DNA of 64,000 nt from Plazaster borealis. Lineage: Eukaryota; Echinodermata; Asteroidea; Forcipulatida; Labidiasteridae. Made by a program: the position numbers and the translations under genes. Shown here piece by piece: positions 12,330 to 23,917 of the stretch. The notes under the pieces are model-generated. The model did not search any database. It worked only from the letters and a program-made list of their open reading frames with translations, and was not told the DNA's origin. Each line of letters opens with the position of its first letter. Positions within the stretch are counted from its first letter, which is position 1. The stretch is from positions 20,728,818 through 20,792,817 of the forward strand of contig CM037471.1 in the NCBI GenBank assembly GCA_021014325.1, read 5' to 3'.

Positions 12330-12577
12330 GGCCCAATTTCATGGCTCTGCTTACCGTAAGCAAAGAATTGGCGCTTACAGAAGCAGGCAATTCCGCGCTT
12401 ACGTCAAGCGTATTTCACAGGTTAGCAAGGAATTCCTGCTTGTGAGCGTGCGTAGTCCACATTACTAGGCATTCTTCGCTTACACAGCTAGCGCAGAAAT
12501 TCGGCGGTTGCCCTGTAAGCGAAGAATGGGGATAGCAAGCGAGAATTTGGCGGTAAGCAGAGCCATGAAATTGGGCC
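12330..12577. mobile_element. MITE with perfect 27-bp inverted ends (GGCCCAATTTCATGG type)
   Basis: The left end GGCCCAATTTCATGGCTCTG... (12330-12356) is the exact reverse complement of the right end (12551-12577). The interior is rich in GCTTAC/GTAAGC repeats that can fold on themselves. It has no coding capacity. A related copy at 35638 is cut by the assembly gap. No clean target-site duplication is visible. Confidence 0.92.
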
Positions 12578-12626
12578 TTGGTGACCAGTAGCGAAAAGGA
12601 TCATCAAAATAATCATTATTAAGTTA

Positions 12627-12766
12627 TAAACCACACACAAGGGAAACTGACTGGGTAAATTGTAAATAATTTGGGGTTGAACAAAGACAAATTGACTAGA
12701 GCGGGATTTGAACCAACAACCTCCGGTTGAACGTGCCCGGCGCTCTACCAAATGAGCTATCTAGCC
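12627..12766 (-). mobile_element. tRNA-derived SINE, family 2 (tRNA-like head 12694-12766)
   Basis: On the - strand a 73-nt tRNA-like head begins GGCTAGATAGCTCATTTGG and ends GCTCTAGTC. The acceptor stem pairs fully (one G-U) and the D arm GCTC/GAGC is perfect, but the T stem has one mismatch and the anticodon arm carries an extra base, so I do not call a functional tRNA. A tail follows with TTTGTCTTTGTTCAACCCC and CAGTTTCCCTTGTG. The tail recurs at 23570, 23886 and 61578. Confidence 0.8.
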
Positions 12767-13980
12767 CTAACGATCCTCTGTTGCCCTGGTCTTGGCCTTG
12801 GTGCCCCTTCAAAAAGTTCCCTTAAACTTTAAGATTTTCAAATGGAAGTGCGCTTTGCAAAATGAAAAGAAATGGTCTTGTCCTCTCAAAAATGAAATGC
12901 CAGGCCACCGCAAAATTCTATCCAATCATTGGCCACAACTCTATCTCTCTATGCTCTGGTCAACACCATGATTAACTATACCATGGTAACTGTATGATAA
13001 CTATAACTGACATCCTGCCATACTTTTTTGGCCGAACGGTCAAACTATGGTCAAACCATTGTAACTAGTACGGTCAGTTGGAGATGTTGATCCCTGTTGC
13101 TTAACACCAAGCAATTACTGCTTGCCTGAGGCTCAATCAGTTTTCCATTAAGAGGTTTTTTTTTTTGGGGGGGGGTTGCTACATGTCAATATTGCAAGCG
13201 ATGGTCATCCGATGTTGAGATGGACGTTGAGTTCTACCATTCCTATTTTAAATCTAAGGTGGTGTCCAAAATGGCAGATGTGTCTACGGCTGCGGCTGTT
13301 GCTAAGTGTGTTACTATGGGTAACCTATGCCTCAGTGCTTGTTCACATGACGATGAAGCCGCAGCTTCTAATTCGTACACAGGCCATAGACTATTTAATA
13401 AGCAAACATTTAGTAAGCTGCCCTCAGCAATAGGGAAGAGCCACATCAATGGCTGATACTTTATACTTTATTTGTACCTGCTGTAGTAACCGGACACTTC
13501 TGTCCTTTCCCAGAGCTGCCAACTCTCCCTGATTCTGCAGAAGGTTCCCTGAAAATAATCAAATCTTTCCATGCTCTGATGAACAAATTTAAAAATCTCC
13601 CTGATTGTGGAATTTTTGTCCGCATTATGTTGAATGTAATTTTAAATATCTCCCTGATTGTTGAACAACATCTCCCCGATTGTAAGATGCAAGTGTTGGC
13701 AGCTCTGCTTTCCCAAAAATGCTTTCAGTTACACTTCTCGTAACCATGACTTTACCAGACAGAAATGTTTTCTTTACGAATGTATTTTGTTTTGGCATAG
13801 CAGTAACTTAATGACAAACCAGACACAAACAATGTACATTTGTTCAACATCAATGTATTTTGGTTGATAACTTCAGTTTGCCAAGCAAACAGTTTTCTTT
13901 TACTGAGCAGACTTTTGAAATTGGCCCTGTATCTTTAAAGCGTTTTTTTTTTTTTTTTTTTCAATTGCTAAACCTTCTCT
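12767..13980. other. Non-coding stretch with T-run/G-run junction
   Basis: No gene recognised. It contains a T11-G9 homopolymer junction (13156-13175), several CTCCCTGATT-like short repeats (about 13525-13680) and a long T run near 13940. Short open frames around 13220-13450 overlap on both strands and look fortuitous. Confidence 0.5.
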
Positions 13981-14339
13981 TTAAAGGGTGTGTACAACAT
14001 CGGTAATTGCCAAAGACCTGGATCCAAACTCGATGTGACCCAACATATACATGAAATAACAAACCTGTGAAAGTTTAAGCTAAATCGATCTTCGGAGTCA
14101 TGAGAAAACAGTGAAAAACCTTATGTGTTTTAACTTTTTTTCAAACATCGGAATTATCCTGCAGGATAAATACTATTATTTTACTCATTTCGTAAAAACT
14201 ATGGCATTTCAAGCAAAACTATTTCAAGGGAAGTTTTCTGCCATGACCATCTTTATACCATGTAAGTTATGTGCAAATCTGTGAGCATTTATATTTTCAT
14301 TCTTACCAATGTTGTACCATGGTTGTACACACCCTTTAA
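13981..14339 (+). mobile_element. MITE group B, complete copy
   Basis: Begins TTAAAGGGTGTGTACAACAT and ends GTTGTACACACCCTTTAA, a nearly perfect inverted pair. Internal features are GACCCAACATATACATGAAA, AACCTGTGAAAGTTTAAGCT and ACCATCTTTATACCATGTAA. It is the best-preserved group B copy and serves as the reference for the others. Confidence 0.92.
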
Positions 14340-15925
14340 GCTATCAATTGCGTCCAGGGACTCCTTCCAATCCATCCCATCATTCTTCCGCTTCCCCTAA
14401 GTAAAGTAACAATTAGAAGGTCAGCGATGCAGAAACTGTAAATTGGATAATTGTCTGGCATTATGGGAAAGGAAATGGGAGACCACAGAGATCCATTATT
14501 GCATCACTGGTCAGCAGATGTTTGTGGATATTCTGTCTTTTTTTAATTTGATAATTTTATCAAGCAGATTGTATAGTTTTTTATCTGTTTTTAAAATTGG
14601 GTGTCAATATGTCAAGGAAGAGTGGCCTGTCATGGTCGCAATGTTTTGGTCAAAATGAAATTTCTTACGTTCTTCTAACCGATGATTATTTTTTTAATGT
14701 AATTTTCATGATGACTTTATTGTCAGCCATTTATGTTAATTTACTACTTTTTAATTTCATTTGTTGACGCCTTCAGTTGCCTACATAATTTTACAATGGG
14801 AGGTGGGTGGAATTTATCACTCTCTTTTAAAATCCTGTTTTCTTAACCTGTATCGGAAAAAAACAACCATTCTATTTTATCTTTAATCTGATACAATCCT
14901 AAATTAGTTTGAAACATTTGTCAACTAATAGCGAGCGATTTGAAGGAAGAAAACAAAACTCGGCCAAGCAAATCAAGCTCTCCTTATTGAAATGGATCAG
15001 GGCTAAAAAGCTGAAATGAGCATCGGAGCGGCAGTTGTTTTACGACGTCTTTGCAATTATAATGATCTTGTTCATCATCTTCCTCTGCCTCGACATCAAT
15101 AACATCGTCTTATTGCACCTGAAGAGGCAATCCTTCATATTAATAAAGACGGTAAGAAATGTCCTCTGGACGACACGGTGGTTGGTGTACGTGTCTCAGC
15201 TCTCGGCTTTGAAGACGACCAGATTAAAGGGGTGGCTATACTGTGAGCATGGAATTAAAGGCAGTGCTCAGATTTTTACACTGGAACACAGGCCTGACGC
15301 AAGTGGTTTTAGCATCAGGCCAGTAAACTTACGACAGGGCAAAAATCCAGTGGTCTTGTGTTTTGCATTTGTATATCTATACCTAATGTGTAAAATCTTA
15401 TTAAGTAAAAAACTCAATTGTGTTCAAATGTTGACTTTGACTAGTCTGATAAATACCTTGTAATTCTTATTTCTTTGTTGAGTATCAAAGTATACACACT
15501 CTAAACAAGATAAATCTACTCTTGGTGCTTGTTCAGGTAAAAACATTTTACATGTTGAACTGTGTAGAAAGCTTCTTTCTCACTTATATTCTGGTCTTGT
15601 TAAATAAATTCTGGTTCGGTAAACAATTTGAGCTACAAGCCCTGCAGTCTTGTGGAATTTTATCTCAAGTTCGAGCCCTGAAAAGCGTGGTCCAGTTTCA
15701 ATGAACAACGTTTAAGAGGTGGAACTGCATTATTTTGTTCCTGGTTGTGTGGTAGCGGTTTCCCTACATTTTTGTTTCCCGAAACATTTCCGTCTATCCT
15801 TGAAGAAAAGAAAGAGCGGTTTTAAAACTGAACTCACTCACTCAGAACGAGTCCAGTGCCTTGGCTGGAAATTTAATATTTTGATTACGTGGTTTTGTTT
15901 CTTTTTTCTTTTACTTGAGAGATAT
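14340..15925. other. Non-coding stretch, no gene recognised
   Basis: A 142-codon open frame spans 15035-15463 (+) but starts with TTG, has no flanking splice sites I trust and no recognisable domain. I treat it as fortuitous. No transposon ends seen. Confidence 0.5.
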
Positions 15926-16322
15926 TTAAAGGGTCTGTATACGTTTAGTAATGTCTCTGAAAATTAATGGCAATAAATAATTACTTGGTAAGAAGTACCG
16001 CAGCTTTGGATAGTACAATGCATTTTGAGAAACTTTTCACTTCAAAGTACTGCGGTTATGGAAAAATATATCACTTTTTATCCCCCAAAATTTGAATCTG
16101 AGAAGCGTTGTTGCAGCAATGTTTCTCAGATTGTGTATTCCAATTGCAGATTATTCTTCCTGCGTGGACAAACCGCTACAGATTTTCGACAATATCTCAA
16201 AAACGCTATCACCTTTTGAAATGAAATTTTCACAGGTTAGTTTTATTGTATATATATCTACAACTAAATAGGATTGAAACAAAAAGTGGGTTCAAATTAC
16301 CAGACGTATGCAACCCCTTTAA
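15926..16322 (+). mobile_element. MITE group A, complete copy
   Basis: Begins TTAAAGGGTCTGTATACGTTT and ends CCAGACGTATGCAACCCCTTTAA. It shares with the 5728 copy TACTTGGTAAGAAGTAC, GTACTGCGGTTATGGAAAAA and TCACAGGTTAGTTT in the same order and orientation. Ends are more diverged than in the 5728 copy. Confidence 0.88.
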
Positions 16323-17483
16323 AGCTGTTTGTCGAAACTGAAATGTTTCATTTCATGAAATTGCCCAATTCATGAATTCGTGGTAAAAGTAATTTTCAAG
16401 AAATGTCAAGATCAATGCTTAGGCAGCACCCCTGCTGATGTAGACACCCCTCACTGCGAAGTTAACCCTAGTGGGGGCTGTTCACTTTTAAAATGGTTAA
16501 CTCAATCTAGGAAACCGATTGTCCCCTCTTAACTCATCTAAATTGAGCTTGAATTTGCAAGTTGAATTCCGACTAAGTAAGAAACAGCAGGATGGTTAGA
16601 TTGTTTTATGTGATAAAATGCCCACGTATTTCGTTACACACCCAACGCTGACCCTAGCATTTCCCTGTAACGGTCTAGTGTGACAATGTGATTAGAAATT
16701 CGTACATCGTCTGTAAATATATTGTTTTTCTTAGCGGCAGCTCAGCTGGTAAATATTTAACTAGATGCCTTAGTTATAGGCACAGGGAGACACTTTTCAA
16801 TTATTGAAAAACGCATTCATACTAACTTGTTTTTCTCTTGCCTTTTTTTTGGGGGGGGGGTGGGTGGGGGTCAGACTTTTGACCCCTTGCATATGACATA
16901 ACCAGCTCAAACAGCGCCCTCACTGAGGTCAAAGAAAGAGTACACAAGTGTGCATTTCCAATTGTTTGACCTCATCACTAGCGACCTATGCAAAGGGTTT
17001 ATTGGGCATAACAAGGGGACTGCTCTTTTGGATAGTGATTTAGTTCACTTTTGGGCAATTCCTAGGCTGAGCTGGGACTAGTTTTTTCCTCTCTCTCTCT
17101 CTCTTTTTCTTCTTCTTTGTTTAAGTCTTAACTGTCTGCAATCTAGTGTTTTTAAAGCCTGAATGAATATATAAATAAATACAAACAAGGGACAACTGTG
17201 GCCTTTCTTATCAAACCCAACTCTTGAGTTTGAAGAACAAAGGGGTTGTCCTTTCGATGTCCGAATGAAGAACATCAAGTCTGTTAAGTTCATTCACTCA
17301 TTAATTGATATTAAGCTTATTCAGAATCAAATCTGCAGCCAACTGGCTAAATTGAAGTGATTTAAAAACGTTGAAAGGGAGACACGTAATAGGCCCTGTA
17401 TAATTTCTGAAAGAAAAACAAACTGAAGAGCGATTTCAGTAAACAGCCAAATCAATTAAGAAAAAAAATTGCATTTTGTTTGG
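16323..17483. other. Non-coding stretch with G-rich and CT tracts
   Basis: No gene seen. It contains a T8-G10 junction followed by TGGGTGGGGG (16843-16870), which could form a G-quadruplex, and a CT microsatellite (17089-17104). Confidence 0.55.
17089..17104. repeat. CT microsatellite
   Basis: About eight CT units, followed by a T/C-rich run. Confidence 0.85.
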
Positions 17484-17744
17484 TCAAGTATTATCCACAA
17501 GATTTTGTTTTTGTATAACTGGGAGACTAGGATCGCCGGCTGCACTTGTAGTTCGGGTTCTTGTGCTTAATGTCACGTTATCTACGCTTCGCGCAGAGCT
17601 CACGAGACCGTGAAGTGACGTTCGGACGACACGATCAGCCCCATGATCCCACCGGATGAATTTTTTTCCGTTTCTTTGTCTCGCGTGTAATTTCCGAGGA
17701 AGCGAATCCCTGTAGGGGAAAGAGTCCATGCTGACTTCGCTCAT
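17484..17744 (-). CDS. Candidate CpG-rich 86-codon ORF, unidentified
   Basis: An ATG-initiated frame on the - strand encodes 86 residues starting MSEVSMDSFPYRDSLPRKLH and ending QKQNLVDNT, rich in Arg, Ser and Thr. It lies in a patch (about 17520-17790) with many more CpG dinucleotides than its surroundings, including CGCGCAGAGC and GACGTTCGGACGAC. In a genome with mosaic CpG methylation such patches tend to be exons or unmethylated regulatory DNA. I see no convincing donor within it and recognise no domain. It could equally be a CpG-rich promoter with a fortuitous frame. Confidence 0.25.
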   Translation of the reverse strand: MSEVSMDSFPYRDSLPRKLHARQRNGKKFIRWDHGADRVVRTSLHGLVSSARSVDNVTLSTRTRTTSAAGDPSLPVIQKQNLVDNT

Positions 17745-17759
17745 TATTAAAGGCTTCGT

Positions 17760-19165
17760 TTATGAAGCGGGACGTTGTGTCTCCCATCTGGGGACGTGAA
17801 CTCTCAACTCAAACGCAAATAGAATGCAGTCAGGGAGTTAGAAGATGCATTCATTATGTACCATGGCAGAGGAAATTACTTTTTAACTAGGTAGCCTACC
17901 GACCAGGGGAAATACCTACCTGTACAAAGAAGGGGGACTTTGAGAATTAGGACGTGGCTTGTTTGAGTGAGTGCATTTACGGAAGTTAATCACATTTTTT
18001 TTTTTTTTTTTAACCAAGAGCTTATTGTAGATTATAATACCTCAACAGAAAAGAAAGGATCAAGAGAGGAGGGGCAGAGATTTGATCATTTTGTTTTTAT
18101 TGTTACAGATTGCTCATACAGGTTGGATTGGTATTAATTTTTGTATCCCAGAATAAATAAAACCACGAACCACTTGTCTTTTCAGCATGGACAAGCATCA
18201 AGATCAAACAAAGTTGTCTTTTTCTAAGTCTGGAAGAAAAATTAACCATTCAATGAAATAAGTGAGTTAGAGCATTGGGGGCCTAACTTGTTTTGTGAAC
18301 AAAATATTAAGATTTTCAAGCGAATAAAATATACACTATTATCTCAGTGCAGTACTCGATTATCGATTCAATATTTCTCAAGCTACACATGGATTCATCC
18401 TTCGACTTGGTCAGTGTAATCCTTAACAAATACAAATCTATTTACGTCTTCTTATATAAGCTTTCTCAATTATAATCAAATCTAAACTCCAGTCTGAGCC
18501 ATCCATGTCATATTTAATAATGTACTTTTTAATTTAATTTCCAACCAGCGGCCCAGTCTCAAATTCGTTATCACTGGTCGAGTCTGTTTTGATCGTATAG
18601 CATTGGAGTTAATGTGATGGATTTTCCTGAAGAATGCACTGTGGAAAAACTGTCTGGCTGCACTTTCAGCTGTTGATTGAAGTGGAGTCTGTATAGAAAG
18701 CCTTGATTAGCTACAGAGGGGTCACTTGTAGAGGTCAAGTTCACACAGTAGGTCGGAGAATTATAGCTGTGGTGTGGGGATCTTCCTTTTTCCCTGTTGT
18801 TGTTGTTGGCCTTTCCAATAGACAATTAAAGACATCTTACGTACTTCTTTTTGACCAACTACATTTGGAAAGGTTCAACACTTTTTAAAACATAACCCAG
18901 TTTTTGTTGTGTAGAAGGATTTTTTATTTTATGGAATGGGTATATTGCATTGGAATTTAGGAATTTGTACTTAATTCAAACTGTAAATTATCTAAATTCT
19001 TCAAAAAAAATATGAGATCAACCAAAGGCAAAATAAACAATTCTTTGAAAATAATTGTTTAAAGTTCAAACAAATTTAGTTTTGAATTACCACAATGTTT
19101 AATTTATCTGTGATTTAACTTTTCATGACGATTAGCATCCAGACTTTTCTTTCGCTCCCATGAAA
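17760..19165. other. Non-coding stretch, no gene recognised
   Basis: AT-rich, with a long T run near 17995-18011. No splice-bounded exon or transposon ends seen. Confidence 0.5.
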
Positions 19166-19443
19166 AAATCAAAACCGTGGTAGCGTTTTTGAGATATTGC
19201 CGAAAATCTGGAGTGGTTATGTCCACGCAGGAAGAATAATCTGTCACTAGTACTGCTTCTCAGATTCAAAATTTTTGGGGATACAAAGTGATATCTTTTT
19301 CCATAACCGCAGTACTTCTAAGTGAAAATTTTCTCAAAATGCATAAAAAAACAACTATCCAAAGCTGCTGTACTTCTAACCAAGTAAGTTTTGATTGCCA
19401 TTAATTTTCAGAGTCATAACCAAAATGTATACAGACCCTTTAA
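19166..19443 (-). mobile_element. MITE group A, reverse, truncated copy
   Basis: Contains GGTAGCGTTTTTGAGATATT, GTTATGTCCACGCAGGAAGA and the right end CAAAATGTATACAGACCCTTTAA, all in reverse orientation relative to 5728. About 100 bp of the other end, including its inverted repeat, is missing. Confidence 0.82.
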
Positions 19444-20615
19444 CTACCTTCTTTAAATGTGAAGTTTAACCACACTCTATTTACATCAAAACATCTCTTT
19501 TGTAGACCCCTTCCACAATCCCAAATAATAAATCTCCCCTGGTGGGTTGTAAATCTTTCCTCTAAAGAAGGTGAAGGTTACCAACTTATTATTGAGGTCA
19601 AGAAAGGTCATAAGTAGTTTTTCAATAATGTAAACTAAAGATGATCCTGTGCAGTGGTTGTTTGCTTTCAGAATACAGAAGTTAAGTTCTTAAATACACT
19701 GGTATTATTTGAAGAAGAAAAAAAACCCCTGATATTTGAAGATAGCTATGACCCAATTGTTCAAATAGATATAAGTTTCTATCACTCCAGAGTATGTAGC
19801 AAAAACATCTGACTAATAGTTCTTGTTAGTCTTTTCGGTCCATTGTGGGTCTTAAAAGCTTTGTAAATATTTCTTGAACTAGAGAGTGTTATTGTTAAAT
19901 AAAATTCCTGTCCAATTTCATACCTACTCTTTTGAATTGGTCTTCCATATGGGGACAGGCTGAGGTTTTTGAAGGTCACGTCCGCACCTATGCCAAGAAA
20001 CCGCTGAGGTCTTGGGTAGAATTATGAAAATATGTTCAGAGCATAAACAATTGGTGCTCTGTGATATCACCTATACCTCCTGCAGTGGTTGTGGTCTGGC
20101 TCCAATGAAGGGGTGGTGATGGACCTGGGGTCATAGGTCATGGCAATGGCAGGGTCAGGGGTCACACTGATGGGTTTGAGTTTGCACATGTATTAAAACC
20201 ACAGCTCTTGATACAGGATGTTTAGGACCACTGATGCCATAAGTCACATGCACAAACAGACCAACAGTATAAATCAAAACAACTTCAAGCAGATGCTCAA
20301 AATTAAATCTTTGGAGAGTTCAGTTCCAGTTCCTTAGTTTCTGTCCACAAAAACTTGAAGGTATGTTAAGGTTTCTTTCATTATATCCTCCATGATAATC
20401 TGTAAAATATATCATATCTGATGAATTGCTATAAGTAAGTATAACAACATTTTCCGTAAGTATTTGTGAAGATGTAGCACACAAGTTTGCTTACGTCTAA
20501 CTTGTTTGTTCTTGGTTTATTTGTTAACTTCTGTTATCAAATGAAAGGTTTTCAGTTTAGATTATCTCAGACATAGTAACCGTAACTTATAAAACTATAG
20601 ACTATAGTGTTATTG
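19444..20615. other. Non-coding stretch, no gene recognised
   Basis: No coding or repeat signal that I can support, apart from purine-rich GGGGTCA-like words around 20100-20170. Confidence 0.5.
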
Positions 20616-20991
20616 TTAAAGGCACACTGAACATGTTTGGAAATTGTCAAAGACCAGTGTTCCCACTTGGTGTATCCCAACATATGCATAAAACAACAGC
20701 CTGTGGAAATTTGGGCTCAATTGGTCATCAAAGTTGCAAGAAAATGATGAAAAGAAAAAACACCCTTGTTGTACAAATTTGTGTGCTTTCAGATAGGAAT
20801 AAAAACTTCTTGCAAGAAGTTTTTATTATTTTAGTGAGAAATTACCTCTTTCTCAAAAACTACGTTACTTCAGAGGGAGTCGTTTCCTACAATGTTTTAT
20901 ACTACCAACAGCTCTCTGTTGCTTGTTACCAAGTAAGTTTTTATGCTAATATTTGTTTTGAGTCATTACCAAACGTGTACGATACCTTTAA
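20616..20991 (+). mobile_element. MITE group C, complete copy
   Basis: Begins TTAAAGGCACACTGAACATGT and ends CATTACCAAACGTGTACGATACCTTTAA (shown only as landmark: ACGTGTACGATACCTTTAA). Internal markers are GTCAAAGACCAGTGTTC, GGGCTCAATTGGTCATC and a hairpin AAAACTTCTTGCAAGAAGTTTT at about 20801-20825. Copies with the same internal order lie at 24997, 60781 and 61766. The right end is shared with group A. Confidence 0.92.
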
Positions 20992-22537
20992 TGAGTTTGT
21001 TTATTTTGTTTTTTTAATTGAGCTGCCAGTAATAATGCTGTACCTTTCCTTCAACCTTAAATTCCTCGGGAGGATTAATACCAGATTAAATGCTCATCCC
21101 TGAGTAGCCAGATTAGCCGTTTTTTAATCCTGCAATACAACTCTTCGTCTTCTGGAACATTAACATCTGGCAGTCTCTGTCACAAGGCTCAGAGATCACT
21201 GTTCTGACTCTCCTTGTTAACTCTTGGGAGCATTTGTTGTTGAAAACTGAACCTATTCTTCAAGATGATGAAAACTTCTTCAAATTGATGTAGTTCCAGC
21301 GTAGAGGAGGGTCATCAAAACTGTAGTACTATGGTCTCTTGGAGAAAGTCATTATGCAATTTCTGACTTGTCCGGAGGGAGTACATTATGGAGGTACATG
21401 TATATTATGCTGTGTGCACAAGTTTTCAAGCATTGGAACTGTATGTGGTTGTATTGTGATATGTTTGTACAAAACGTGCACTTGTAAACTGTTTATGGCC
21501 AACATTTTTTAATAGGTTTCTCATGAAGCCAGTCCGGTGCTCTGTGGTTTTTTAACTTATAAATGCTGTGTATTCTTGTGGTGTTCTCAGTAGTAAAAAT
21601 GACTTTCTGGATGCACTGACACTCACTTATGTGTGGTCGCATGTAGATGATTTATATATAGGTGGAATGACGAAGAAAGATCCTGAAGTTTTTCTCATAA
21701 TCATATCATGCATTATTCATGAGCAGAGCTCTGATTATAGCTGCATGTCCTCCCTTTAATGAGCCAGTAAACTGCAAGTTATAGTTAGTGCATCAATGTA
21801 AAGAGCTGCGTTCGTCATCTCATTAGCATATAATGCATTATTCATGAGAACCTCAGTTAATGTTCAATTTTTTCCAACCATTACCCAGCAATCTGCAAGT
21901 TACAGTAGCGCCATCTAAAGAGTTCTTTCTTTTTTTTCTTTTTTTTTTGGGGGGGGGGAATCATCATGCATTATTCATAAGTAGCTAAGATTTGTTTACT
22001 CCTACCTGCAAACCACATACAAACAGCATGTGGAGTGCAGTGTAAAGACTTGATGAAATACTCTCTCTAGCCTATGGTCAGCTACACAAAGAGTGCCAGA
22101 TGATGGATTGGTCTCATCACAGCTATTATAGACTCCCCCTTTCTTCTCATCGCCAAAAGAGGCTCACTTGTTCTGGACCAGTTCCCCCCCCCCCTCTCCA
22201 TTCTTTTGAGAGCCAGGATTTTTGGACTCAGTGATTATACAGACCGTGTAGGGGTCAGTGTTTGCATGCAGTTTAACTAGTGGGTGTCCATGGAGTAGGG
22301 TGCCCCTGAGCTAAAGGGGGGTGGTGATTAAGATGATGTCATGTACACGAAAACGCCACTGGAGTAGGTAAGTGTGTCACGCACAGGTAAATACTGGACT
22401 GAAGTGAACTTAGTGGTCATAATTCAACAGTATAGAATCCTGTCACTGTGGACTACAACCTACAAGACTCGGGGATAGTGATGTGTGGGTTTTTTGTTTT
22501 CACTCCATCTATTCTCTGTTTGGACATACAAATTTAT
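20992..22537. other. Non-coding stretch with homopolymer junction
   Basis: Contains a T10-G10 junction (21939-21958) and repeated ATGCATTATTCATGAG-like words (about 21710-21730, 21832-21850 and 21967-21980) that recur three times within 270 bp. No gene seen. Confidence 0.5.
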
Positions 22538-22562
22538 CGTGATTGTGATTGTGATTGTGATC
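22538..22562. repeat. GTGATT hexanucleotide repeat
   Basis: Four consecutive GTGATT-type units. Confidence 0.85.
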
Positions 22563-23569
22563 ATCATACCTTCATTGTAGTCATGATAGGGGTAAGTGTC
22601 ATCTCAGCCCAACAGTAGATGTAGGAATGGAATATGCCATTATAAGTTATCACACAAGCGGGGGTGGAATATGGAAAAATATAGCGCTTCTGCGTTTCAT
22701 ATCGAGAGCGCGTGTGATAACGAATTTATCTTCGAGCAAACGCGCCACTTTTGAATTTACATTACCTTCATATAAGCTGTACGTTTTGCGTATAGCTTAT
22801 AAAAGCGTAATAGGCGGAGTTAGAACACACAAGACGCAGGGTGTGATATGGGCCTTGCGATATAAGTTTGTATCACACTCCTTGTTGCTATGGATCTACC
22901 AATCAGAATCGAGGATCCAAGCCTGCTTGAAGATAATATTTCATGTGCACAGCTGTGGCCAAAGATAATTTCTTGCTCCCCCCCCCCCACAAACACACAC
23001 ACAAATTATCAGCTTCAAGTTAACTTGGGTATAAACACGGTTACACACCTATGTTCCGACACCCCTAGTGTATTTTCCTAACCCTAACCCTAACCCTAGC
23101 CCTAACCCTAAACCCTAGCATGTAAATCACAAGGGAGTTTTCGAAACATAGGGTTGTCAGAACAGAGGGGAGTCGGAATATAGAGCAGTCAAAATAAATA
23201 CCGGTATACATGTATATTGAAAATTTCAGATGTCATAACATATGATTTCAAGTTTGTTTTGATGTATTCATTTCTGTGATTTTATAAGAAGAGGTCCTAC
23301 ATTTAGCTCTCAAGGCCTGTTCATATTCAAAGTAGAGCTCGGATTTGTTATCATTTGTCAGTATACTATCATCTGTAGTTACTGATATTGAGGTTATCAT
23401 TGCTTGAGGTCAGGGAGGAGTGTGACTTGTTTGTTTGCTACTGGCATCGGCATCGTTATGTCAGTTTGATTTGCTGGAGAAAGTCTCCATTCTTTCTTTG
23501 TGGGTGGCGTTTATCTGCAGGGCACCTGTAGGCCCTATATCAGCATTTCACTTTATTTAATACTGAGTA
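22563..23569. other. Non-coding stretch with hairpin and telomere-like tract
   Basis: Apart from the telomere-like tract annotated separately, it contains TATAAGCT...AGCTTATA (22769-22801), an 8-bp-stem hairpin, inside a GC-mixed patch (22640-22890) with repeated GTGTGATA words. No gene recognised. Confidence 0.5.
23078..23118. repeat. Interstitial telomere-like (CCCTAA)n tract
   Basis: About six units of CCCTAA (TTAGGG on the - strand), the metazoan telomere repeat, with two variant units. It sits at the centre of an imperfect inverted repeat: ATGTTCCGACACCCCTAG on the left and GGGGAGTCGGAATATAG on the right. Confidence 0.9.
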
Positions 23570-23696
23570 ATAATCCCCAAGGGAAACTGACAGAGTAAAT
23601 TTTAAATAATTTTGGGTTGAACAAAGAAAAATTTACTAGAGTGAGACTTGAGCTTGCAACCCATGCCGGGCGCTCTACTAACTGAGCTATCTAGAC
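23570..23696 (-). mobile_element. tRNA-derived SINE, family 2, reverse copy
   Basis: The - strand reads GTCTAGATAGCTCAGTTAG at the head and carries the family tail (TTGTTCAACCC and CAGTTTCCCTTGGG on the - strand). The B box is degraded. Same orientation as the copy at 12627. Confidence 0.75.
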
Positions 23697-23885
23697 CTAA
23701 TGTTGGCAGTCTTCCTATTTTGTTAATATCTTTTTTTTGGGGGGGGGGTGCCAGTCAGAAGCCATTCAACCTGAAACTGCCATATAACCAGGAATCACAC
23801 CCAAGTTTATGATACAACATCACCTTGGAAGCAGCAGCAGAGGGATCACCTTAGGGGATGCGATTTTTTATTTTAGATATCCTGT

Positions 23886-23917
23886 AATAAACCACAAGGG
23901 AAACTGACTGGGTAACA
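23886..23917 (-). mobile_element. SINE family 2 tail fragment
   Basis: Only the 3' tail remains (AATAAACCACAAGGGAAACT on the + strand). It lies about 190 bp from the longer copy at 23570. Confidence 0.65.

Noticed and set aside
12694..12766. Functional tRNA gene on the - strand
   Set aside because: The acceptor and D stems are excellent, but the anticodon arm has an extra base and the T stem a mismatch, and the following tail recurs at three other sites. It is a SINE head.
15035..15463. 142-codon open frame on the + strand
   Set aside because: It starts with TTG, is rich in hydrophobic residues typical of AT-rich random frames, and has no splice sites or domain I can support.
20633..21103. 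156-codon open frame on the + strand
   Set aside because: Most of it lies within a group C MITE, and a similar frame appears in the copy at 61766. This is a property of the repeat.
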